A DNA stretch of 53,461 nucleotides. It comes from Robiginitalea aurantiaca (GTDB taxonomy: Bacteria > Bacteroidota > Bacteroidia > Flavobacteriales > Flavobacteriaceae). The position numbers and the translations under genes were made by a program. The notes beneath the pieces were generated by a model. It was not told the origin of the DNA. It saw only the letters and a program-made list of their open reading frames with translations, and searched no databases. Each line of letters opens with the position of its first letter. Positions within the stretch are counted from its first letter, which is position 1. Positions 1 to 8,216 of this stretch are shown one piece after another. The DNA lies in assembly GCF_030380815.1 (NCBI RefSeq), contig NZ_JAUDUY010000014.1:1-53461 (forward strand), written 5' to 3'.

Positions 1-897
1 ATCTCAGTGGCAGATAACGACAATGATTCCTCAAACGAGATCCAGGATCTGGGCAGTGTACTTACAGAAGGCAACGATGCCGGAGGCGCGGCTATTGCCA
101 ACCTTGCAGATCCGACGGCAGCCCAGGATGCAGCTACCAAAGCGTATGTAGATGCAGTAGCCGTACCGGCCCCATCATTAGCGACAGGAAATCTCATTCA
201 AACAGAAAACCGCGTGTATGACTTAAATGGATTTGACCTCGGTTTTGACGGTTCAGGTTCCATTGGGATAGGCAGAGCAAATCCTCAAAGCAAATTGGAT
301 GTTGAAGGACAGATACAGGCCAGAAGTGGATTTGCCTCTACAGAAGGAAGTGTGGGGAATCCGGGTTACGGGTTTTACACCAATGGTGACACCGATACCG
401 GCATGTTTCGAGCAGCAGAAAATCAGCTGGCCTTTTCAACAGATGGTACGGAGGCGTTTAGGATAAATGCCAGTCAGAATATAGGCATAGGCATCGCTAC
501 ACCTACCGAACGCCTTCACGTTAACGGCAATATTCTGGCAAGCGGATCGATTACCCCTGATTATGTTTTTGAAAAATATTTTGACGGAAAGTCGGGACGT
601 AATCCCGAATACAAGCTCTATAAACTTGAGGAAATCGAATCTTTTATCCGCAAAAACCACCACCTTCCCGGGGTACCTTCTGCGAAAGAAGTTTCCGAAA
701 AAGGAGGGATCGTACTAAACCGCGCTACGGAAATCAACTTAGAGAAAATTGAGGAGTTGTTTTTGCATACGATCGAACAAAAACGCCGAATCGATATCCT
801 GGAAACCGACAAGAAAACGCTGGAAAAAGAAGTTTCATTATTGAAAACCCGGTTGGAACGTATTGAAAGACTGTTGATTGAAAAATCTGAAAACTAG
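1..897 (+). CDS. Fibre-like surface protein with coiled-coil tail (5' end outside window)
   Basis: The frame is open to base 1. The in-frame GTG at 7 is preceded by Ile-Ser codons that continue the V-A-D-N-D-N-D motif, so the true start lies upstream. Counting from that GTG, residues 35-50 carry DPTAAQDAATKAYVDA, a motif common in phage tail-fibre-like and Bacteroidota surface proteins. Two IGIG...LDVEG/LHVNG-type segments follow at about 86-101 and 159-174, and residues 245-292 form a heptad-rich coiled coil. The end resembles the tails of Bacteroidota proteins often annotated as tail-fibre domain proteins, but I see no S74 autoprotease catalytic motif. The stop lies 2 bp before the next gene, so the two are probably cotranscribed. 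There is no T9SS C-terminal domain. Role inferred: trimeric or fibrous surface structure. Confidence 0.7.
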   Translation: MSVADNDNDSSNEIQDLGSVLTEGNDAGGAAIANLADPTAAQDAATKAYVDAVAVPAPSLATGNLIQTENRVYDLNGFDLGFDGSGSIGIGRANPQSKLDVEGQIQARSGFASTEGSVGNPGYGFYTNGDTDTGMFRAAENQLAFSTDGTEAFRINASQNIGIGIATPTERLHVNGNILASGSITPDYVFEKYFDGKSGRNPEYKLYKLEEIESFIRKNHHLPGVPSAKEVSEKGGIVLNRATEINLEKIEELFLHTIEQKRRIDILETDKKTLEKEVSLLKTRLERIERLLIEKSEN

Positions 898-899
898 GT

Positions 900-2042
900 A
901 TGCGGATTCTCCTCCTAATATTTACATTCAGCATTGGAGTTTCGGGATTCTCACAACCCACACTCCAGCACTACGGTGGTATGCAATTCCACGAAGGGGC
1001 GCAAGTAGGCCTTTACGGTTCATTTGTAAACCAGGCTCCCTTTGAGCAGGACGCGGGTTTGCTGGGTTTTTACGGGTTTGGTGAGCTAAGGATCTCAGGA
1101 GATTTTGCCCCCCTGCTCTATGATACAGAAATTTTCCGGGGTCCCTCCGTTATACTGGACCAATCCATGTCGGTTGCCAACAACCTCAACTTTATACAGG
1201 GAGATCTCGAAACAGACAAAGCCCTCCCGGAGCTATCGGTCACCCTGCTCCAAGACGCCTTTACGGTGGGCGAGGCCAACAGATCTAAAGTTAACGGATA
1301 TGTTACGGTGATCAATCAATCGAGTATGGTGTTCCCCGTTGGGGATGCTGCGGAATACCGCCCACTTACCCTTGAGGGGGCCGTTTTCCCAATTGCCAAA
1401 TGTGCCTATTTCCGGGAAAATCCCAATGCCCCCAGCGCGTTCCCCCCTTTTCGGACCGATCTGAAACCGCTTTCCATCGCAGCCATTTCCACAACGGAAT
1501 TCTGGCGCCTTGAGGGAAGCAGCACCGGCCAAGTCACTTTGAGCTGGAACCCAAACAGCAATCTGGGGAATATTGCCACGTCGGTTGGGGAGGTCACACT
1601 TATGGGCTGGAGAAAAGCTACCCAGCGATGGGAATCCCTGGGAACCCAATCCGTTGTCGGTGACCTGCTGAGCGGTTTTGCGATTTCAGAACCCCTCACC
1701 CCCGATGCCTATGAAATCCTGACTTTTGGCTCTCTGGCCCAACCAGTGGAAATACCGACCCTGGATAACTACTTTATGAGTCCGAATGGGGATGGCATCA
1801 ACGATGTTCTAATTATCGAAGAACTCGTGGATTCCCGAAATAACAAATTGCAAATTTTTGACCGCAACGGCCTCAAGGTTTTTGAACTGAATAATTACCA
1901 GGATGAGTTCGACGGTACTGCCAATGTAAACAGCCTGATCATAAACCAAAATGCCGGGCTTTCCGAAGGCGTTTACTTCTTTCTGGCTACCCTTTTTGAC
2001 CTGGGCCTTGAATTTCAGGGCTTTCTTTACCTGGACCGTTAA
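900..2042 (+). CDS. T9SS type-B sorted surface protein (CHU_C domain)
   Basis: 380 residues with an N-terminal signal peptide (about 1-19, ending in SGFSQ). The body is beta-rich and contains a VFPVGD segment and a TLSW segment that its paralogue at 3829 shares. Residues about 288-380 match the gliding-motility-associated C-terminal domain (CHU_C, TIGR04131 type): LDNYF followed by SPNGDG (294-299), a LQIFDRNG strand, a DEFDGT segment and a GVYFF strand. This domain directs secretion through the type IX system and, in flavobacteria, usually needs a SprF-like partner. No sprF is visible nearby. It starts 2 bp after the fibre-like gene. The function of the body is unknown; surface adhesion or scaffolding is an inference from context. 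Confidence 0.85.
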   Translation: MRILLLIFTFSIGVSGFSQPTLQHYGGMQFHEGAQVGLYGSFVNQAPFEQDAGLLGFYGFGELRISGDFAPLLYDTEIFRGPSVILDQSMSVANNLNFIQGDLETDKALPELSVTLLQDAFTVGEANRSKVNGYVTVINQSSMVFPVGDAAEYRPLTLEGAVFPIAKCAYFRENPNAPSAFPPFRTDLKPLSIAAISTTEFWRLEGSSTGQVTLSWNPNSNLGNIATSVGEVTLMGWRKATQRWESLGTQSVVGDLLSGFAISEPLTPDAYEILTFGSLAQPVEIPTLDNYFMSPNGDGINDVLIIEELVDSRNNKLQIFDRNGLKVFELNNYQDEFDGTANVNSLIINQNAGLSEGVYFFLATLFDLGLEFQGFLYLDR

Positions 2043-2136
2043 GCCTAATTCCCGTCTCAAACCTTCAATTTCTGCTGCGAATAGCCTGCATTTTAGTGTT
2101 TTGATAACACCGAATGCGCATTTCTCAACATATTGC

Positions 2137-2167
2137 TTGTTCTGCACAATTCACTTTTCTATCTTCG
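2137..2167 (+). promoter_or_regulatory. Candidate promoter for the head-repeat protein
   Basis: TTG at 2137-2139, a 20-bp spacer, then TATCTTCG at 2160-2167, one mismatch from the Bacteroidota minus-7 box TAnnTTTG. It lies 30 bp upstream of the ATG at 2198, which would let the second fibre/T9SS pair be expressed separately. Confidence 0.45.
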
Positions 2168-2197
2168 AGGGAATAATAACATAGGTTCCAACAGATT

Positions 2198-3823
2198 ATG
2201 AAGACAAAATTACTTTTCACAATGCTATTGCTGGGCTCATTGGCTGGCGCCTCAGCCCAGGGGCTAAAGCTGGGTGACAACCCGGGCACTATAGACCCCG
2301 CATCCCTCCTTGAAATGGAAAGCCGCAATCAGGTCTTTGTCCCCCCACGGGTCACTACGGGTCAAATGAATGCGATCACCCCGTTAGAAGGAGGTATTGT
2401 CTACAACACGGATGAAGAAAGTTTGTTTTATTACGAAAATGGGATCTGGAATCCTGTGGGTGGGGTAAAGAATTCAGGTGAGAATTTATTTGCCGGCTCA
2501 GAAGCCGGAGATAGCAATACATCCGGAATCCGTAATGTAGCTTTGGGTTTCAGCTCCTTCCGCTCAAATTCTACTGGGAACTACAATACAGCGACGGGAA
2601 GTTTTTCATTGGACTCTAATGTGGGTTCCAGCAATAACAGTGCTTTTGGGTACAACGCCCTCAGGGAATCACGTGCCAATAATAATAGTGCCTTTGGTTT
2701 CAACTCCCTTAGGCGCAACGTGAGCGGGGTGAACAATAGTGCTTTTGGGGTCAACGCCCTCAGGGACCTTGTGAATGGGGATAATAATAGTGCCGTCGGA
2801 ATGAATGCCTTAAGATCAACCGATGGTTTCCGTAACACTGCGGTCGGGGAGCAAGCCCTGCAGTGGCAGACAACAGGAGATAACAACGTCGCCATAGGTT
2901 TCAGGGCCGGGAGGCTTCAGGCAAATGGCAGCAATCTAACGGAGGTCTCCAATTCCATTTTTATCGGAGAATCCACGAGCTCTTCAGCCAATGGACAGAG
3001 CAACGAAATTGTTATTGGCCATAATGCCATCGGAAATGGCACGAATACGGTCACGATCGGGGCAGACAATATTGAAGAAACGTACCTGCACGGAACCGTA
3101 TTTGTAGATGGAGAACCTATTTCAGGCGGTGGAGGAAGCGATCCGAATGTAGGAACGAATAACGTATTTGTAGGGAATGGTGCCGGGGAAAATACGGCCC
3201 TTGATCCTTCAGGACGCGAGAATGTTGCCGTGGGTGTTTCAGCCCTGGGCTCGAATGTGACTGGGATTCGAAATACCGCTATTGGGACCGAGGCTTTGTT
3301 TTCTAATGTTAGCGGTGTTAACAATACTGCAATGGGTAATTCTGCCTTGATTAATAACATAGGAAATGGCAATAGTGGATTTGGATTTGGAGCCTTAGCG
3401 TCAAATACTGATGGTGCAAGTAATTCTGCTTTGGGTACAAGTGCATTGACCTCATTGAACACCGGTTCGGATAATATCGCTTTCGGAAGAACAGCTGGAA
3501 ATCTAATTGCTAATGGGTCCCAAAATACAAATTCAGATCGTTCGGTTTTCCTTGGTTCAAATACGCGAGCAAATGCTAATGGCGAGAATAATCAGATAGT
3601 TATTGGCCATGGTGCCGTTGGCAATGGGTCATTAACAGTAACGATTGGTAATGATGCTATCACCGACGTCTACTTTGGCAACGGATATATCTTCTCAGGG
3701 GATGCGGCACCCGCCTCCTCCTCGGCCCCAGGGGAAACTGGGGAAATCCGGATCGATGCGAATTTCATCTATGTATGCGTAGCTCCTAACTCCTGGGTTC
3801 GGGCTGCCCTCTCTAGCTGGTAG
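2198..3823 (+). CDS. YadA-head-like repeat surface protein
   Basis: 541 residues with signal peptide 1-20 (cut after GASA). Residues 97-295 and 317-490 are two blocks of short repeats of the form N-S-A-F-G-x-N-A-L, the left-handed parallel beta-roll repeat of trimeric autotransporter heads and related Bacteroidota proteins. Each block closes with a matching segment (NEIVIGHNAIGNG; NQIVIGHGAVGNG), so the protein contains an internal duplication. The linker at 308-316 is Gly/Ser-rich. The end lacks a T9SS sorting domain and a YadA membrane anchor, so surface attachment must come from another protein; the T9SS type-B protein starting 5 bp downstream is the obvious candidate (inference). The stretch near 3290-3660 looks more AT-rich than the first block. 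Confidence 0.8.
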   Translation: MKTKLLFTMLLLGSLAGASAQGLKLGDNPGTIDPASLLEMESRNQVFVPPRVTTGQMNAITPLEGGIVYNTDEESLFYYENGIWNPVGGVKNSGENLFAGSEAGDSNTSGIRNVALGFSSFRSNSTGNYNTATGSFSLDSNVGSSNNSAFGYNALRESRANNNSAFGFNSLRRNVSGVNNSAFGVNALRDLVNGDNNSAVGMNALRSTDGFRNTAVGEQALQWQTTGDNNVAIGFRAGRLQANGSNLTEVSNSIFIGESTSSSANGQSNEIVIGHNAIGNGTNTVTIGADNIEETYLHGTVFVDGEPISGGGGSDPNVGTNNVFVGNGAGENTALDPSGRENVAVGVSALGSNVTGIRNTAIGTEALFSNVSGVNNTAMGNSALINNIGNGNSGFGFGALASNTDGASNSALGTSALTSLNTGSDNIAFGRTAGNLIANGSQNTNSDRSVFLGSNTRANANGENNQIVIGHGAVGNGSLTVTIGNDAITDVYFGNGYIFSGDAAPASSSAPGETGEIRIDANFIYVCVAPNSWVRAALSSW

Positions 3824-3828
3824 AAAAA

Positions 3829-5004
3829 ATGAAAGTATATACCTATTTAGCGGCCTTTGCGATAGCCGGACTCTCAATTTCTGAGGGGGCCGCTCAGAGT
3901 GCGATCGTGAATCACGGGGCAGAAATGAGACTGCACAAGGATGGGCAGATGGGCTTTCACGCCGATTTTCGAAATGACGGGGAGTTTTCTGAAAACCAGG
4001 GGCTTGTGGGCTTCTATTCGGACGATACCCCACTGAGGATTACCGGTTCCTCCGGAATAGAACTTTTTGATGCCGAGTTTGCTGCACCCCTAGGAGTTAT
4101 CCTGGAAAACGATCTGGTGATCAATAACAATGGAAACCTTATTGAAGGGGATGTCCAAACCGCCCGGAACACAGAGGCACCCTATACTTTAAAATTCCAG
4201 TACGACACCTTTTACACAGGGGAAAGTGACGTCTCTAAGGTAGACGGCTTTGTATCCTTTCAAAACAAGCAGGATTTTACCTTCCCGGTGGGAGATCCCA
4301 ATCGGCTTCGGCCCCTGACCATAAATGCTTCGGCCGTTAACCCTTCAGGGGTTTGTGCCTATTTTCCGGAGGATCCGAATGCGCCCGTAAGCCTGGCAAA
4401 GGCATATAATACAAGTAGCCAGGCGGAATTTGGCCTACAGGTTAGCAAGAGGGAATTCTGGTACCTGCAGGCAGATCTTCCCTCACAGGTAACCCTAAGC
4501 TGGGATTCCAGAAGTGAGGTCCGCAACCTCTCAACCGATACGGAGAACCTCCGGGTGGTTGGATGGAACAAGGCCACCAGACATTGGGAGGATCTAGGAA
4601 ATACCAGAACGGAAGGAAATCTCGCCAGTGGTACGGTGCGTTCTGATGTCTTTAACCCGGGTGAATATGAAATTCTCACCTTAGGCGGTATGTCCGACGC
4701 AACCGGTTCCCTGAGCGTGCTGGAACTTGATAATTATTTCCTCTCACCCAACGGGGACGGGAGAAATGAACGCCTGATCATCGACGCCGTTTCAGAAGCC
4801 CCGAATAATACACTGCAGATTTTCACCCAAAGCGGAGCCCTGGTATATACGAAGGAGAATTATCAAAATGAATTCGACGGGAATTCCAATACCCGGGGTT
4901 CGTTTGAACGGGGGAAAGGCTTACCTGAAGGGGTGTATTTTTACATGATCACCTTCCCGGAACTGCGTCAGAAACATCAGGGATATTTCTATCTGAGCAG
5001 ATAA
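3829..5004 (+). CDS. T9SS type-B sorted surface protein (CHU_C domain), paralogue of 900-2042
   Basis: 391 residues with a signal peptide (about 1-22, ending GAAQS). It aligns along its whole length with the protein at 900-2042: shared features include the start of the mature part (H-G-A-E-M versus Y-G-G-M-Q), FPVGD, CAYF.E(D)PNAP, TLSW, GW.KAT..WE.LG, YEILT.G and the C-terminal CHU_C sorting domain with SPNGDG at 306-311. It starts 5 bp after the head-repeat gene, repeating the order fibre-like gene then CHU_C gene. It is expected to be exported through the type IX system to the cell surface; the ligand or partner is unknown. Confidence 0.85.
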   Translation: MKVYTYLAAFAIAGLSISEGAAQSAIVNHGAEMRLHKDGQMGFHADFRNDGEFSENQGLVGFYSDDTPLRITGSSGIELFDAEFAAPLGVILENDLVINNNGNLIEGDVQTARNTEAPYTLKFQYDTFYTGESDVSKVDGFVSFQNKQDFTFPVGDPNRLRPLTINASAVNPSGVCAYFPEDPNAPVSLAKAYNTSSQAEFGLQVSKREFWYLQADLPSQVTLSWDSRSEVRNLSTDTENLRVVGWNKATRHWEDLGNTRTEGNLASGTVRSDVFNPGEYEILTLGGMSDATGSLSVLELDNYFLSPNGDGRNERLIIDAVSEAPNNTLQIFTQSGALVYTKENYQNEFDGNSNTRGSFERGKGLPEGVYFYMITFPELRQKHQGYFYLSR

Positions 5005-5130
5005 GCACCTATCCGGTATTTTTCTATTGAATTTTATACCTTCGGACCAGACCTGCAGGGAAACAGGTTGAGAAAATGCCGGTGCACTCTGGTTTTCGCG
5101 CCCGCTCAATAAGGATGTAATTCACAAATA

Positions 5131-5865
5131 ATGAACCGAAGAAATTTTCTGATTCGTGGGAGTCTTGGCAGCCTTGCCTTTACCCTTCCCCTGAATCATC
5201 TCTTTGCACAGGAACAAATCTACAGCGTTGAAGAATTAACCGGGAAAGCCGACATCGAACTCTTCGGCGAGGGCATCAACCTGAGAAAGGAAGCCCACGA
5301 TGCCTTCATCAGAATGAAGAAAGCGGCCTACCAGGACGGGATAGACATCAAAGTAGTCAGTAGTTTCAGGGATTATGAGCGGCAACGCGGGATTTTCGAG
5401 CGCAAGTATATCAACTATACCGAAGAAGATGGGATGGAGCCCCTGGAGGCTGTAGATGAAATTGTCAAATACTCCACGATTCCAGGGACGAGCCGTCACC
5501 ACTGGGGAACCGATGCAGACCTGGTGGATGGCTCAAAACGGTCGGAAGGGGATCTGCTGGTACCCGATAAATTCGAAGCCGGAGGTCCTTTTGAAGACTT
5601 TAAAGTCTGGATGGATGACCACTCCGAGGAGTATGGATTCTATCTGGTCTACACAGACAACCCAAAACGACGCGGCTTTAAATATGAGCCCTGGCATTAC
5701 AGCTACGCCCCACTTTCCATACCCATGCTTTCGGCCTTCCGGAAGATGAACATTATGAAAATCCTCGAAAAAGATGATTTTCTGGGGAGTGAACACCTGA
5801 CGACAGGGTTTATCCGGAACTACATCACCGGGAATATCCTCGATATCAACCCGGATTTGTTATAG
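5131..5865 (+). CDS. M15B-type D-alanyl-D-alanine carboxypeptidase family protein
   Basis: 244 residues. The N-terminus NRRNFLIRGSLG followed by a hydrophobic stretch and FAQ resembles a twin-arginine signal. The VanY/M15B zinc-peptidase signatures are visible: VSSFR (76-80), S-x-H-x-x-G-x-D-A-D at 121-130 (His123 and Asp130 as zinc ligands) and E-P-W-H-Y at 186-190 (Glu186 catalytic base, His189 zinc ligand). The family trims D-Ala from peptidoglycan stem peptides in the periplasm. The gene stands alone, with a weak minus-7-like TACCTTCG at 5037-5044. Confidence 0.85.
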   Translation: MNRRNFLIRGSLGSLAFTLPLNHLFAQEQIYSVEELTGKADIELFGEGINLRKEAHDAFIRMKKAAYQDGIDIKVVSSFRDYERQRGIFERKYINYTEEDGMEPLEAVDEIVKYSTIPGTSRHHWGTDADLVDGSKRSEGDLLVPDKFEAGGPFEDFKVWMDDHSEEYGFYLVYTDNPKRRGFKYEPWHYSYAPLSIPMLSAFRKMNIMKILEKDDFLGSEHLTTGFIRNYITGNILDINPDLL

Positions 5866-6140
5866 GCTTTTTCCGGGTTCCCGAGGGATCCCTTTAATCC
5901 AGATGTCGGCACGACGAGAACCAAAGCTCAAGGGTAGCTTTCCACTCATAGTAATACCCCCATACCGTAAAGTGCATTCCCCTTATAGGTGCAGGCATCG
6001 GGAAATATTCCACTTAGATCGAATGAAAAGGGGTAGCCGGGCCCTCCTATTTCATTTTTTGTATATTGGGGTCCCTCAAAATCTTACCGCTTACATAGTT
6101 TAACCCTTATAGCTTGGATTTAATCCATTAAAGACACTAT
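5866..6140 (+). other. Gene-free stretch
   Basis: About 275 bp without a convincing gene. I see no tRNA-like fold, no strong terminator after the peptidase gene and no perfect minus-7 box. TATATTGG near 6063 and TAGTTTAA near 6095 are imperfect and could serve the small gene that follows. Confidence 0.4.
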
Positions 6141-6308
6141 ATGGGAACACTAACACATTTTAAGAATCTGTACGTTCACGCGTTTGACAACTGTAAACCG
6201 GTTTTCGTCGTGTACTTGCTCAAAGGGTATTCGCTATTTTGCGCAATGATGCTGTCTATGGCTTTGTATGCTTTTTTTTACCGGATGTTTACCGGGTTTG
6301 ATTTCTAA
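6141..6308 (+). CDS. Small conserved flavobacterial protein, 55 residues (DUF6747-like)
   Basis: ATG at 6141, stop TAA at 6306-6308. The protein begins MGTLTHFKNLYVHAF and ends with a hydrophobic helix (about residues 33-47) followed by YRMFTGFDF. The pattern FK.lY..AF, a central helix and a YR.xTGF(D/E)F ending matches a family of short flavobacterial proteins that I recall as DUF6747; this was not checked by search. The gene is followed 49 bp later by a strong terminator, consistent with a separate transcription unit. Function unknown; the central hydrophobic stretch suggests a short membrane protein. Confidence 0.65.
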   Translation: MGTLTHFKNLYVHAFDNCKPVFVVYLLKGYSLFCAMMLSMALYAFFYRMFTGFDF

Positions 6309-6357
6309 CTCGAGGACTTTCTTCTGCAGGGACTGCCATTTTGGTCACCTGTGATGG

Positions 6358-6396
6358 AAATAAAAATCCCGGACATCCAGTCCGGGATTTTTATTT
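6358..6396. terminator. Bidirectional hairpin terminator
   Basis: Perfect 17-bp inverted repeat: AAATAAAAATCCCGGAC (6358-6374), 5-nt loop, and its complement at 6380-6396. The stem ends in A-rich and T-rich arms on both sides, so it can act on either strand. Confidence 0.85.
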
Positions 6397-6665
6397 TGGT
6401 ATGGTTCTCCCCAGCTTAGCACATCGCTTTTTCATTAAGAATAGGATACAATAGGACCCATTCACTGGGCCGACCTATAGCAAAAGGGGGCAGCAGGCTT
6501 CCCGGCCATGATTTTCTCCCCCGACAACCACCTGTTCGCAAGACCTATGATTTGGGGTAATTTTAAAATATTGCCAGGCGGTGTACTTCCACAGAAATCA
6601 GCCCAGATCGTTTTTCGTCCAGTCATAAAGTATCTAAATTAATAGCAAAGCTGCCCATTTCCTGT
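6397..6665 (+). other. Gene-free stretch
   Basis: About 270 bp with no supportable gene, repeat or RNA. Short open frames here lack conserved features. Confidence 0.4.
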
Positions 6666-6673
6666 TATTTTTG
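6666..6673 (+). promoter_or_regulatory. Minus-7 box of gpmI
   Basis: TATTTTTG, a full match to TAnnTTTG, ending 21 bp before the ATG at 6695. Because a TTG start at 6671 would overlap the box, it argues for the downstream ATG. No good minus-33 TTG is seen. Confidence 0.6.
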
Positions 6674-6694
6674 ATCTTGAAAATTCTGAAACGG

Positions 6695-8212
6695 ATGAAT
6701 AAAAAGGTTATCCTGATGATCCTCGACGGATGGGGTATTTCCCCGGATCCCAAAGTTTCAGCTATTGAACAGGCGGAAACTCCTTTTGTCGATTCCCTGT
6801 ACAAGAAGTATCCCCACGCCACCCTGCTCACCGATGGAATGCATGTAGGTCTTCCGGAAGGGCAAATGGGAAACTCTGAAGTCGGGCATATGAATCTGGG
6901 GGCTGGTCGGATCGTTTACCAGGACCTGGCTAAAATTAACCTTGCCGTTAAGGAGGATAAACTAAGGGAAGATCCGGTATTGCAAAAGGCTTTTGCCTAT
7001 GCGAAAGAACAGCATAAACCCGTACATTTTCTCGGACTTCTGAGTGATGGCGGGGTCCACAGTCATATTGCGCATCTCAAGGGCTTAATAAGCGCTGCCG
7101 GGGACAATGGAGTGGCCCAATCCTTTGTACACGCATTCACGGACGGCCGTGATGTAGATCCGCGAAGCGGGGCCGGATTCCTGAAAGACCTCGATGGATT
7201 TTGTTCTGATAAACCCTGTCAGATCGCCTCGGTGATCGGCCGGTATTATGCCATGGATCGCGATAAACGCTGGGAACGGGTTAAGCTCGCTTACGATCTT
7301 CTCGTCCGGGGTGAAGGGCAAGCCGCTGAGAATGCAGCAACAGCAGTTGAAGAAAGTTATGCAGAGGGCGTTACCGATGAATTTATCAAACCCATTGCAA
7401 TCACGGACCAAAATGGACATGCGCTTGGCCGAATTCAGGAAGGGGATGTTGTTATCTTTTTCAACTTCCGTACAGATCGCGGGCGTGAACTCACACAGGT
7501 ACTCAGTCAGCAGGCGATGCACGAGTACAATATGTATCCGCTGAAGCTTTATTTTGTAACCCTGACCAATTACGACGATACGTTTGAGAATATCCATGTG
7601 GTCTACGATAAGGAAAACATCAAGGACACCCTGGGCGAGGTGCTTTCCGCGGCTGGTAAACGACAAATACGGATTGCGGAAACTGAAAAATATCCTCATG
7701 TAACCTTCTTCTTCAACGGGGGACGGGAAGCTCCCTATACCGGAGAATCCAGGATTCTTTGCCCCTCACCGAAAGTGGCCACATATGACCTTAAACCGGA
7801 AATGAGTGCCTATGAAATCCGCGATGCGATTATTCCTGAACTCGAAAAGGAGGAGGCGGACTTTGTCTGTCTTAATTTTGCAAATCCCGATATGGTAGGG
7901 CATACCGGAAGTATGCCGGCGGCAATTAAGGCTTGTGAAACAGTAGACATTTGTGCCAAAGCCGTAATAGAAGCCGGCCTGGCGCACGGATATACCACTC
8001 TGGTGATTGCCGATCATGGAAATTGCGATACGATGATCAATCCGGATGGCAGTGCCAACACAGCCCATACGACCAATCCGGTGCCCCTTATAATGGTGGA
8101 TCCGGACCGAAAGCACATTGGGGATGGTGTGCTGGGTGATATCGCGCCAACCATTCTGGAAATACTTGAAATCCCATCTCCTGAATTAATGACCCAATCC
8201 TCTCTGTTGTAG
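6695..8212 (+). CDS. gpmI: 2,3-bisphosphoglycerate-independent phosphoglycerate mutase
   Basis: 505 residues, cytosolic glycolytic enzyme interconverting 3- and 2-phosphoglycerate with two Mn2+ ions. Seen: I-L-D-G-W-G at 9-14 with metal-binding Asp11, MGNSEVGHMNLGAG with the phosphorylated Ser61, HAFTDGRD, and the C-terminal metal motifs NFANPDMVGHTG and ADHGNCD. The length is normal for the family. I chose ATG 6695 over TTG 6671 because homologues begin MNKKVIL-like and the minus-7 box covers the TTG. It is followed 4 bp later by a lipoprotein gene and probably shares its transcript. Confidence 0.96.
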   Translation: MNKKVILMILDGWGISPDPKVSAIEQAETPFVDSLYKKYPHATLLTDGMHVGLPEGQMGNSEVGHMNLGAGRIVYQDLAKINLAVKEDKLREDPVLQKAFAYAKEQHKPVHFLGLLSDGGVHSHIAHLKGLISAAGDNGVAQSFVHAFTDGRDVDPRSGAGFLKDLDGFCSDKPCQIASVIGRYYAMDRDKRWERVKLAYDLLVRGEGQAAENAATAVEESYAEGVTDEFIKPIAITDQNGHALGRIQEGDVVIFFNFRTDRGRELTQVLSQQAMHEYNMYPLKLYFVTLTNYDDTFENIHVVYDKENIKDTLGEVLSAAGKRQIRIAETEKYPHVTFFFNGGREAPYTGESRILCPSPKVATYDLKPEMSAYEIRDAIIPELEKEEADFVCLNFANPDMVGHTGSMPAAIKACETVDICAKAVIEAGLAHGYTTLVIADHGNCDTMINPDGSANTAHTTNPVPLIMVDPDRKHIGDGVLGDIAPTILEILEIPSPELMTQSSLL

Positions 8213-8216
8213 TTTT

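Noticed and set aside
2581-3462. Long minus-strand frames (104 and 181 codons) under the head-repeat gene
   Set aside because: They mirror the repeat codons of the plus-strand gene, giving low-complexity Leu/Pro/Ala-rich translations without any motif.
1-5004. Prophage tail-fibre region
   Set aside because: Tail-fibre-like motifs are present, but there are no phage structural, packaging or integrase genes, and the partners carry bacterial T9SS sorting domains.
6671-6694. TTG start for gpmI
   Set aside because: It overlaps the minus-7 box and adds eight residues that are not part of the family.
5866-6695. tRNA or structured RNA gene in the largest gap
   Set aside because: No cloverleaf, T-loop GTTC box or known RNA motif was visible; only the small gene and terminator are supported.
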